In this document: in pieces, positions 56,127 through 64,000 of the stretch
How positions within the stretch are numbered: the first letter of the stretch is position 1
Layout of the letters: each line of letters opens with the position of its first letter
Source: Serripes groenlandicus
Lineage: Eukaryota > Mollusca > Bivalvia > Cardiida > Cardiidae
DNA: 64,000 nucleotides
Direction of reading: 5' to 3'
Assembly (NCBI GenBank): GCA_031761405.1
Contig: JASEVX010000010.1
Span: 9,148,554 to 9,212,553 of the forward strand
Translations under genes and position numbers: made by a program
The notes under the pieces: model-generated
What the model saw: the letters and a program-made list of their open reading frames with translations, nothing else
Told to the model about the DNA's origin: nothing
Databases searched by the model: none

Positions 56127-56327
56127 TTAACCATTTCCAAAATTCAGCAAATCTGCAGCAGACGACTTTGAAAACATCTAGATAATACAATAAAAAATCT
56201 TTATAAACAAGTACAATTATTGAAAAAAAATAAGAACTTTAAGGGTAAGATGAGAAATTGCTCACCATGAGCATTTTCTCCTTATGTCTCAATCACAAAA
56301 TGCGTCTGCATATGGGGAGGGATTGAG
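56127..56327. mobile_element. TTAA miniature element, family 1 (decayed)
   Basis: TTAACCATTTCCAAAATTCA, CTGCAGCAGACGACTTTGAA, AAATTGCTCACCATGAGCAT, and a degenerate right end CATATGGGGAGGGATT. Confidence 0.65.
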
Positions 56328-56787
56328 GTCTGTTTTCGTAAGTGAGCATCCCAGAATTCATTTTCAAGGAAACGTTAATGACGTTCAAGACTGTAAACGT
56401 TAACAAAACATTTTTTTTTAAAGATGTCGTCTGTTTCTAAAACATTTTGGACTAAATCTGAAAAATTTGGACAAAGGTAGGCGTTATTTATCATTAACAG
56501 TTTGTGAATAAAATTAAAAAAAATACTTGCTATGAGTACAATGTATCTCCTGTTTCCTGTTTGTTTTAAATTATTTTAAACTGTCGTCTGCTGCAAACGT
56601 GTCTAATGTCGTCTCTATCAGCAAGAGTGTATTTGTTGGCATGTCTGAATAGTCATTTAAAGTGTGTGTATATCACGTGACTTTGACGTCACAAATGCTA
56701 CGGCGGACAGAAATATTTTACTTCGGTTTAGAAATAAAAACAAAGCTAACTTTTTTATTTCTTCATAATTTTTAATAAAACATGGCG
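56328..56787. other. Non-coding stretch
   Basis: No supported gene. GTCGTCTGCTGCAAACGTGT at 56582 suggests another eroded family-1 end. Confidence 0.35.
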
Positions 56788-57026
56788 CCGTCTACGCCGC
56801 TTACATAGCCCTATCTCCGGTTTTTCAACGGAGTTTGATTAGTGGTTTAGTTTCTTCAAACACTTCGATGAACCTGTTCTCAAAATGTATTAATATCGCC
56901 AACAGCCGGAGCATTATCAAAACTAGATTTTGAGAACAGGTTCGTCGAAGTGTTTGAAAAAACTAGACCACCAATCAAACTCCTATAAAAACCGGAGACA
57001 GGACATTGTAAGCGGCGTAGACTGAT
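56788..57026. mobile_element. Long inverted-repeat (fold-back) element
   Basis: CCGTCTACGCCGCTTACATA and TGTAAGCGGCGTAGACTG pair, as do CTCCGGTTTTTCAACGGAGT / ACTCCTATAAAAACCGGAG, CTTCAAACACTTCGATGAAC / TTCGTCGAAGTGTTTGAA and CTGTTCTCAAAAT / ATTTTGAGAACAG. Arms are about 95 bp with a 40-50-bp spacer. Confidence 0.88.
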
Positions 57027-57293
57027 TTAGGTACACGTTACTGTCGTATGAGCCCGCCCAAGAGAAAATGTTACAAGTTGGCATTTTTTTTGAATCCGCA
57101 CCGTCTAGTCAATATGTACATTGTTCACAATTTACTCTCAAACGCTTGATAGAATAGTCTATCAACATGTGTAGACTCTGATAAGATGGAGTAGATTGAC
57201 AGGGTTATCCGGACCTACACAACTCAGAAATTCTAACTCGTATATTTTTTGAACGGACGGGCTGATATAATGTCGATTGAAACACGTTATACG

Positions 57294-57516
57294 TTAACCC
57301 TTTCCCACATTCAACACATCTGCAGCAGACGAAATAACACAACTATTGAAACTCTCTATAAATGAAAGAACAATTATTTTAAAAAAAGAGTTGAAAATAT
57401 TGTGCCAAAAGAGGAAATTGCTCATCATGAGCAATTTCTCTTTTTGCTGCAATGTTTTTAAAAGCCGTCTGCTGCAGAGGCGTCGAAAAGCGTATACATA
57501 TGTGAGAAAGGGTTAA
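57294..57516. mobile_element. TTAA miniature element, family 1 (complete)
   Basis: TTAACCCTTTCCCACATTCA to ATATGTGAGAAAGGGTTAA, with the perfect centre AAATTGCTCATCATGAGCAA. Confidence 0.9.
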
Positions 57517-58349
57517 ATTAACAAAACGTTGACAGCCCCAAGTAGGACTGAATTACATGTAATGTGGTTTGTGTAAATATTCCAATTAATAATGTTCACA
57601 TTTTCCTGTTTAATATTGATCCGCATGACACAATTGAAACCGGAAACGGAAATCGAAATACGATATACCAAGTAATCAGCATGGTGAAACATAATAGGAT
57701 GTCAAAACAAGAAGAAGCTCAGAACTTGTAACGGACACGTACATAATGGAATATGGCTAATGGAGCCACATAATGATCAGTAAACTATTGACTTTTGGAA
57801 TCTCCCCATATTTACTTCCTCCAGTGAAAATTACTATTTATTAGCTTCACGAATGAACATAATCCCCGGTATTTCATCTAAACAAACACCTTTATGTTAA
57901 TTTCATGCATTTCGTGCATGCAATGTATTTATGACTGCATCGACACTCGCTTGCCTTACAACACTAGTTGACGTCATAAGCGTTGTTATCACACGTCGAG
58001 GTAACGCTTTTAAAATGCGTTATCAGCAGCCTTTGATTTTATTTAACCTCGCCGTGCAGAATTAACCATTTGGCGACCAGAATGCGTCATCAGTCTGTAA
58101 ATGTCTATTTATAACACATTACAGGTTGATAACACAACTAAGCATTACTTTCCAAGGGTGTTTCAGCCAATCAGGAATAAGCTGTTTTAACAGTCATATG
58201 TACTAATAATATTGTTTTCATGTTGCTGATGCAATGTCTTGTCAGGCGAGAAGGGGTCTAGGTGAAGCTCTGTGTGGCATCGCATAAAGTAACACTGACA
58301 TAAAACGGAAATTGCATCATGCTTCTAGTTTCTTTGGCCAAAAGTTGAA
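57517..58349. other. Non-coding stretch upstream of the receptor
   Basis: Distal 5' flank of the receptor gene, with no identifiable exon. A palindromic ATTTCATGCATTTCGTGCAT lies near 57900. Confidence 0.4.
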
Positions 58350-58527
58350 CAGTCGAACCTGTGCTAAAGACCACCTTGGAATAGCAATTCCCTGTCTATA
58401 TCGACCACACTTTTAGTTTCCAAAATACTCATTTTCTGTATAAGTGCCACTGCAATTATAGACCACGTGTGAACAAGACCAGATTGTGCAATTCCTATGG
58501 GTGGTCTTTAAAACACAGGTTTGACTG
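58350..58527. mobile_element. Family-7 miniature element
   Basis: CAGTCGAACCTGTGCTAAAG and CTTTAAAACACAGGTTTGAC-TG are inverted ends with AGACCACC / GGTGGTCT inside. It lies 240 bp upstream of the receptor start and could contribute to its promoter region. The CAGT ends resemble pogo-type elements. Confidence 0.8.
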
Positions 58528-58768
58528 TATATACATAAATGTGAGTATTTTACATGAAAGCGGGCACTGAAGCTTCTGGCGAGACTCTGCATGCTGCACA
58601 TACTCGTCCAAGGCTTCATTGTTCGGAAAAGCAATACGACACTGTCTCGCCTGACGCAGATTATATATATTATTTACAGGGAATAATTAAATCACCGCAC
58701 AGTCAATCGCTGCCGTAAACGGAGATATATCGAATAGCGGATACGTGTTTTCAACACAGCATTGAAAA

Positions 58769-59707
58769 ATGGCAGATAACGACATCGATTTCGAAACTAT
58801 AGTTGGGCTGCTGAGTATTTGCATAGCTTTGTGTTTTCAGTGTGTGTGTTTATTTTTGATGAGAATCGTGAACCAAATGGAACCTAGCAGCCGAACTATC
58901 ACAATCAGGATGTGGATTCATTTAGCAGCCGCCATTGACCAGCTCAGCTTTTTCGCGTTTCATTTCAAATTCAACGTACTGCGCACAGAGTTTGAAGATT
59001 CCACCTCCTGCACGGTGTTGCGGTTTTTGTCATCCTTCACGTCGACGTTTTTCATGATGTGGGTTTTAGTCCTGACCGCATTTTACTTCATGTTGACCGT
59101 GAAACCATCAAAGTGTTACTCGTTTCACGCCAAGTTTTTATCACACTGCACTATCTGGGTGTGGACTTGCACCAGCAGTCTGATCTATCTCGTCCTGGCA
59201 AATCTTATCAGAACAGAGCATACTTTCCGGTATATTGACAACTGCTGGGACGACATAACTACAAAAATACATTTTTATTCTACGTACGGAAATGAACTTG
59301 TACCCTTTCTGTGCATCATTTTAATCGCGGCATTCGCGAGATTTAGGCTGACCAATCAACGAGAGATATTTCTGTCACATGTCTACAACGAACCCGTGTT
59401 TAAGTTAGAGTTATCTCATTTAAGATACAAAGTGAACACCATTATTGTTTTGTGTGCTGTCCTGCTGTCCTATTATATAGTCTTGACCTTTCGATACCTT
59501 GCTAGCGAGAAGGGTTCTGATTGGTCGTTGATGTTTATACAGAGTTTGAAAGGTTTCACTGTAGGAATAGTGCTGTGTATCTCGGACAGGAATATTATTC
59601 GTGTGTTAAAGTGTAGGAACGATAACCTAGAAGAATCCGACATGAATAACATAAATGACATTCACCTAGAAACTGTATTTGGAGAAGGTAATCAGACTAC
59701 ACTGTAA
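58769..59707 (+). CDS. Orphan seven-helix receptor (GPCR-like), single exon
   Basis: An intronless 312-residue frame with seven hydrophobic spans at about 9-32, 46-67, 82-110, 124-147, 175-192, 221-242 and 254-273. It has a very short extracellular N-terminus (8 residues) and a 40-residue acidic C-tail. C81 at the start of helix 3 and C159 in the second extracellular loop fit the conserved receptor disulfide. C159 is followed by W160, the CW pair typical of secretin/adhesion-type (class B) and cAMP-receptor-like folds. The rhodopsin-class DRY after helix 3 and NPxxY in helix 7 are absent (TVKPSK and GIVLCISDRN instead). It probably signals at the plasma membrane through G proteins; the ligand is unknown. 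The start is the first ATG (AAAAATGGC) before helix 1. An intronless form suggests a retrocopy-derived or lineage-expanded family. Confidence 0.75.
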   Translation: MADNDIDFETIVGLLSICIALCFQCVCLFLMRIVNQMEPSSRTITIRMWIHLAAAIDQLSFFAFHFKFNVLRTEFEDSTSCTVLRFLSSFTSTFFMMWVLVLTAFYFMLTVKPSKCYSFHAKFLSHCTIWVWTCTSSLIYLVLANLIRTEHTFRYIDNCWDDITTKIHFYSTYGNELVPFLCIILIAAFARFRLTNQREIFLSHVYNEPVFKLELSHLRYKVNTIIVLCAVLLSYYIVLTFRYLASEKGSDWSLMFIQSLKGFTVGIVLCISDRNIIRVLKCRNDNLEESDMNNINDIHLETVFGEGNQTTL

Positions 59708-59798
59708 TCGATGACAACGTCACAAAGTGAAATTGTTCATCCTAACGGTGTAAACGATGCTGGTCCGTGCGGGCTGTTTAGTACATGTATATAATTCG

Positions 59799-60007
59799 GT
59801 GTTAAATCCTTTACTATCTACAACAAAAGCTGCAGCAGACGACTTCGAAAACATTTTAACAAATACATTATCAATCTCTATAAATGCAAGTTTACAAACT
59901 GAAAAAGTTGAATGGAGTCATTTCTCCTCAATTTTTGTCACAATGTTTTTAAAGTTCGTCTGCTTTAGGATGTGTCAAAATGCGATAACAAGTGGGAAAA
60001 GGGTTTA
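59799..60007. mobile_element. TTAA miniature element, family 1 (diverged)
   Basis: GTTAAATCCTTTACTATCTA, GCAGCAGACGACTTCGAAAA to AAGTGGGAAAAGGGTTTAA. It begins about 90 bp after the receptor stop codon, so it probably lies in that gene's 3' UTR. Confidence 0.7.
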
Positions 60008-60103
60008 AACTGTTCCAACGATATTTCAATGGCAGGATTAATTGGGTGCTATAGCCCGCGACTTGCCATACATATTCTATTCTAGCAGACCCTCGCATTA
60101 CGG

Positions 60104-60370
60104 CAAATGAGTCGTCCTGCGAGAAAACCAACATTATGACATCTGCGTAATGTATCGACCCAGATCAGCCTGCGCAGTCCGCGCAGACTGATCCGGGACG
60201 ACACATTCCGTCTCAGGGGGGATAGAGGTATAGAGTAATGATTCCTGAAACAGAAAATCCACAGGAGGCGAAAAGTGTCTATCCGGGTAAGCATGCGCGG
60301 CATGCTTAAGCTGATCCGCGACCATATTTCACGCAGAGACCACAATGTTGGTTTTCTCGCGGGACGGCTC
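60104..60370. mobile_element. Family-4 fold-back element (reference copy)
   Basis: ATGAGTCGTCCTGCGAGAAA to TTTTCTCGCGGGACGGCTC, with CCAACATTATGACATCTGCG, GCGCAGTCCGCGCAGACTGA, GATTCCTGAAACAGAAAATC and GCATGCGCGGCATGC. Complete. Confidence 0.9.
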
Positions 60371-60400
60371 GAATATATTCGTTATACTAAGACAGCGCAT

Positions 60401-60510
60401 TTAACCTTTTCTCACATGCATGCGCGTTTTTACGCATATGAAACAGAAGACTTAATTAAGACTTATTGTTCAAAGTTATCTGTTGCATACTATATGTAGG
60501 AAAGTGTTAC
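60401..60510. repeat. Family-1 element, internally deleted
   Basis: TTAACCTTTTCTCACATGCA, AAACAGAAGACTTAATTAAG, AAAGTTATCTGTTGCATACT, ATGTAGGAAAGTGTTA: both ends without the central palindrome. Confidence 0.55.
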
Positions 60511-60609
60511 ATTTGTTAAATATGAGATGAGCCAACTGCTTTGGAATTTCTTGATGTCCTAGAATGATATCACATACTTGAGGTAGCAAACTTTTAAAGC
60601 ATTTAAACC

Positions 60610-60760
60610 GCCGCGGTTAGTGGTGTTAAAACCTGCTCAAAGTGAAGACTCATGCAAGCCTGTGCATTCACAAATATCATCAGAGCCTTCACTTTCCGCC
60701 TTTATATATATATATCACAGAAGCCTTATTGCATTTTCTGGCACAAAGCTAGAAGCGTAG
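60610..60760 (+). repeat. Low-copy dispersed repeat
   Basis: CAAAGTGAAGACTCATGCAA, GCCTGTGCATTCACAAATAT and CAAAGCTAGAAGCGTAGCCC are similar to 25175-25290 (AGTGAAGACTCCGGTAAGCC, AACTAGAAGTGTAGCCTCAC) and to the inverse at 17785-17905. Confidence 0.5.
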
Positions 60761-61256
60761 CCCTTGCTAGTTTACCACCATTATCTTTATATGATGTCGT
60801 TAAAGAAAGTCAATGATATCACATCGATTCATCGATTCATTAAATGTGCTATTATTTATAGAGATATTGTCTAATGCAAATTAATTGAATTGAATTTAAA
60901 TTATTTTTGTCTTCTGGAATCTACAACTCCAGCTCAATAAACATTCATTTGAAACAGGCTTCTTTTCTTGTAATGTTTTACTTCGTCATTTAATTGTTAT
61001 AGTGTAAGTACGTTGGCATCAACATCTCCTGAACATATCTCTGAAGACCAAAAGTAGATGTAATTGGAGAAAAATGCGCCCCAGGGATGCGCATAATGAT
61101 TTCACAAACAGAATTAATTATTTGAACCACTCCGCAAGAAAGAAAACAATTTTCCCTTCCTCCGATACGGACGTCTTTTGACTTATTTGCACAAGACGAC
61201 AACAGGCGTCGTTGCAGGTACCATGGTTACATCATTGTCTTGCCTTGGTTTAAATA
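60761..61256. other. Mostly non-coding stretch
   Basis: A minus-strand stretch ending at 60990 has a good acceptor (CTACTTTTGGTCTTCAG) followed by about 16 codons and a stop. This is too little to call an exon. Confidence 0.3.
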
Positions 61257-61500
61257 TGAGCCGTCCCGCGAGATAACCGACATTGTGGTCTCCGTAAAGT
61301 ATCGACCCGGATCAACCTAAGCATGCCGCACGGGCTTACCCGGATAGTCACTTTTCGCCTCCTGTGGATTTTTCTGTTTCAGGAATCATTATTTTATACC
61401 TCTATCCCCCTGATACGTAATGTGTCGGCCCGGATCAGTCTGCGCGGACTGCGCAGGCTGATCAGGGTCGATACATTACGCAGTCTCTCTGGACGGCTCA
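61257..61500. mobile_element. Family-4 fold-back element
   Basis: ATGAGCCGTCCCGCGAGATA to CTCTCTGGACGGCTCATAT; the right arm is shortened. Orientation is opposite to the 60104 copy. Confidence 0.82.
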
Positions 61501-61989
61501 TATCATATAATACTTTTAAAATAAACACAAACCAATAATAAAAAACCCAAATGCATTGTGCCTGGAGATTATTTCAAGGTAAGCTAGAATGCAAACTTAT
61601 CGGAGATGGACTTTTAGGGTTCTATCTAGCATGGCTTTATAAATAGTCAACAGCTATCCGTCTCAAAACAACTGGACATGTTCTTTTTCCGATAGAGTTT
61701 CAAAAAACATAGGTGAAAAGTAAAACGCAGTGCTTTTGAATTTCTTACATTCTCAATATGTTTAAATGAATAGGCTGCATATATGACAAAAGCCGTTTGC
61801 ACCGCTTATATGATGAAATTATTTGACAAAAGAGACAATTCGCCGACTATAGCAATTGGCTCTGACGAGGCCCTTGCTAAACACACACAATGCACACATG
61901 TCTGTATAAGGTCATTATTTTTTCTTGTCGATTCAAAAAAAAATTTAGTAAATATTAAATCGTTTCCTGAGTGATTTACAAGTACCACC

Positions 61990-62085
61990 GGTATTATTCA
62001 TCCAGACACCGATTGCGGCGGTCGTTAGACTATCACCACAACCCTTAGTGCCAAGGAGTGAAGCTATTGCTACCATATTAAGAGT
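61990..62085 (-). repeat. SINE type C fragment
   Basis: Inverted TATTCATCCAGACACCGATT, then CACCACAACCCTTAGTGCCA and AGCTATTGCTACCATATTAA. Confidence 0.5.
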
Positions 62086-62086
62086 C

Positions 62087-62327
62087 TTTCAACTGCGGCG
62101 ATACACATCTGCGTAATGTATCGGCCAGATCAGCCTGCGCTGTCCGCGCAGACTGATCCGGCCGACACATTCCGTCTTAGGGGGGGATAGATGTATAGAG
62201 TAGTGATTCCTGAAACAGAAAAGCGAAAAGTGTCTATCCGGGTACGCCTGTGTGGCATGCTTAGGCTGATCCGGGTCGATACTTTACGCAGAGGCAACAG
62301 TGTTGATTTTCTCACGAGACGGCCTAC
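62087..62327. mobile_element. Family-4 element, left tip lost
   Basis: GCGGCGATACACATCTGCGT (compare the 23120 unit) to GATTTTCTCACGAGACGGCC. Confidence 0.78.
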
Positions 62328-62399
62328 ACATTGATTATTGCAAAGCTACGCCCCTGTCTTTGGTGTCGCGCTTCGTACATTTACACAATTGGTTATCTT

Positions 62400-62490
62400 T
62401 CATGTAAGCGAACCGATTAGCTCAGTCGGTTGAGTAATCGCACTGAAAGCGAGACGGCCTGGTTTCGAGTTCCGGGATTGCTGCATGTCT
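62400..62490 (+). repeat. tRNA-like SINE head
   Basis: CCGATTAGCTCAGTCGGTTG as A box and GTTTCGAGTTCC as B box fit a tRNA-derived promoter, but stem pairing is imperfect and no terminator is obvious. Related segments lie at 62610-62670 (minus) and 62879-62955 (plus). Confidence 0.5.
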
Positions 62491-62878
62491 TTATTTTAGT
62501 TTGATATAATTCATTTTAAATCGATTGCGAAACAAGCTTTCAGCTTACAATAATCACGCTCGATGCTTGCTTCCTTGGGAGTTAACTAGTACTCACACTG
62601 TTTGTGATCATGATGGGATTCGAACCCGGGACTTTTTCTACGAGAGACCGACCCTGTACGACTGCACCACAGTTTTCGACCATATATTTCATTCCTTGCG
62701 ATATAAGCGCCCAATAATGGACCGTGACAGCAATCACTGGTCAGCATAACAGCGCTTGCAGTGCAAATTAAGACATCATTGGCACTGGAATTGTGAAATT
62801 CGAGGTCGAATTTCCAGTTAAACAGGGGTGTATGTCGCAGTTCGAATGTGTACACAATTTGAGAAATTGCATGTTAGC

Positions 62879-62955
62879 TAGCCGACAGATTAGCTCATAC
62901 AGTAAAGTTCTTGCCCTGAAAGCGAGAGGTCCCGGTTCGAGCCCCGGAATGGCTG
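62879..62955 (+). repeat. tRNA-like SINE head
   Basis: AGCCGACAGATTAGCTCATA and GGTCCCGGTTCGAGCCCCGG, ending AATGGCTGT. The 5' AGCC and 3' GGCT pair like an acceptor stem, but the D-arm is disrupted, so a functional tRNA is unlikely. Confidence 0.45.
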
Positions 62956-63444
62956 TTACTTTTTCTCTTTCTGTGACATTGGTATGGCCCGACCTGCGAT
63001 CGAATCCTGGCTCTAACAGCTATACCACGGAGTCTGTACACAGAAGATAGGCCGTCATTACATGTTGATCCGTGCCTCCCATTTTTTTTTCAAATACAAT
63101 ATGGCTCATTTTCTAAGGACAGGGATTAGTTTCTATTTTTTTATTTTGAGATATTCTAGGAAGAATGTTTGACATTACAATGATGGTCCCCTAGGCAACA
63201 CAAGAGGAGTGCTAATCCTTAAAATGCTTAATTTTCATAATGGAGTCTACCGTCTTTGTGTTTATATCAATACATTCACCACCTGGAATGTGTTTGGCTT
63301 GAAAGAGAAAAAAAACAATAGAAAAAGAAAGTTACTTCATGTGTGAATAAAACTAAAAGTGTAATTTTGTAAGACATTTAAAAAAGCCTCAGTGGAAAAT
63401 TGAAAATAAGGAGATTTTAATCACTTATTACAATGCAGTCTGTC
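62956..63444. other. Non-coding stretch; 3' flank of the minus-strand exon
   Basis: A minus-strand ATTAAA (63416-63421) lies 23 bp after the stop of the exon at 63445-63636 and may be its polyadenylation signal. Confidence 0.35.
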
Positions 63445-63636
63445 TCATAAACGATTGGTATCTACTTGCGCGAGGAGAATCTGTAAGGCCGTAAGACAGT
63501 TCTCTAAGTCATTAACGCTTCGTATTGTGTTAAGTTCACTCACCCGGCTTGCTGTCAATAACATTCGAACGTTATGAAATGTTCTTTGTGTTCTTGTCTT
63601 TGTCTCTGGCTTATACTTTACCACAGAGGACAACAA
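63445..63636 (-). CDS. 3'-terminal exon of an unidentified minus-strand gene
   Basis: On minus, a pyrimidine-rich acceptor (CCGCCATTGTGTTCAG, AG at 63638-63637) opens a 64-codon segment ending TAA/TGA-type stop at 63447-63445. The 63 residues have protein-like, helix-forming composition: an N-terminal basic part (KYKPETKTRTQRTFHNVRML), then SRVSELNTIRSVNDLENC and LTALQILLAQVDTNRL. An ATTAAA signal follows after 23 bp. I recognise no family. The upstream exons must lie beyond the right edge of the window. A chance frame is possible, but splice signal, composition and polyadenylation hexamer agree. Confidence 0.42.
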   Translation of the reverse strand: MLSSVVKYKPETKTRTQRTFHNVRMLLTASRVSELNTIRSVNDLENCLTALQILLAQVDTNRL

Positions 63637-63689
63637 CTGAACACAATGGCGGGGACAAATATAACTTCATTGATAATTTTATGAATGAT

Positions 63690-63865
63690 GTTTTTTTATA
63701 CCTATTTTAACATAATTTCAGTTATATCACAGCGTTTTAAGGGAAAATAACAAGGACTGTTGGTTTTATTTATTCTAACCCCGATGCACCAGTCCGGGGA
63801 TTGAACTTTGGTATCCGGCTCTCGAGGCGGACGCAACAACAACTACAACACGGAGACGGTTTCCT
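63690..63865 (-). mobile_element. SINE type D
   Basis: ATAATTTCAGTTATATCACA at the 3' side and, on minus, CCGTCTCCGTGTTGTAGTTG and GTTCAATCCCCGGAC at the head. Same class as 16645-16880. Confidence 0.55.
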
Positions 63866-63948
63866 TCATTTGTGACGTCACGTTCTCGAAAGTAAATATC
63901 GGAAACAATATACCCGCGAAAAAAGCAGCGGTGTTTCAGATACATGAT

Positions 63949-64000
63949 GACTGCCACGGTGGTGATGTGGTAGAGCGTCCGCCTCGGTCGCGGGAGGTCA
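63949..64000 (+). mobile_element. SINE type C, cut by the window end
   Basis: TGCCACGGTGGTGATGTGGT and AGAGCGTCCGCCTCGG then GGAGGTCA are the first 50 bases of a type-C head. Confidence 0.75.

Noticed and set aside
58413..58634. Minus-strand 73-codon frame upstream of the receptor
   Set aside because: Most of it translates the family-7 miniature element.
60990..61202. Minus-strand frame ending in PTYLHYNN as a coding exon
   Set aside because: A good acceptor exists at about 61048, but only 16 codons follow it and no polyadenylation signal or partner exon supports it.
62400..62490. Functional tRNA gene
   Set aside because: A-box and B-box matches exist but arm pairing is poor and the segment has the context of SINE heads. 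The same applies to heads at 22194, 32455, 35486, 36475, 54709 and 62879.

Overview
This is eukaryotic, animal-type DNA that is AT-rich, intron-bearing and unusually dense in short interspersed elements, fold-back elements and minisatellites. The tRNA-headed SINEs, the TTAA-target miniature elements and the weakly expanded host genes fit a bivalve mollusc. A dreissenid mussel is my best guess, from memory of similar repeats, and the sequence alone does not prove it. No bacterial-style gene organisation is present.

Host genes are sparse. (1) A four-exon minus-strand gene (exons 21479-20324, 17327-17175, 16331-15966, 14218-14010) joins in perfect splice phase. It encodes a 627-residue PMP22/claudin-like four-helix membrane protein whose first extracellular loop is inflated by about 317 residues, including an internal 83-residue tandem duplication. 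(2) An intronless plus-strand gene (58769-59707) encodes a 312-residue orphan seven-helix receptor. (3) Isolated minus-strand exons with good splice signals lie at 167-312 (left edge) and 63445-63636 (right edge). Weaker coding candidates lie at 8899-9353 and 28688-28912.

Region by region: 2757-7811 is a complete Mutator-like (MULE) DNA transposon with a perfect 8-bp target duplication. It carries a PHD-finger gene and a FLYWCH/MULE-type transposase gene that is cut off after the first catalytic Asp. 8-14 kb holds SINEs and TTAA miniature elements. 14-21.5 kb is the claudin-like gene, with further elements in its introns. 22-25 kb holds hairpins, a trimerised miniature element and a LINE fragment. 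26.4-27.6 kb is a SINE whose internal segment has expanded into a 1-kb minisatellite. 28-43 kb is a mosaic of SINEs and miniature elements with a perfect 9 x 56-bp array at 33.6-34.1 kb. 43117-49776 is a 6,660-bp array of 370 units of 18 bp, grown out of the terminus of the commonest TTAA miniature element. 50-58 kb holds more of the same families plus a 27-bp array inside a pogo-like element. 58.7-59.7 kb is the receptor. 60-64 kb holds SINEs, tRNA-like fragments and one terminal exon.

The unifying theme is minisatellites born inside transposable elements, and several TTAA-target families with central palindromes. The host genes show no evident functional link to one another.
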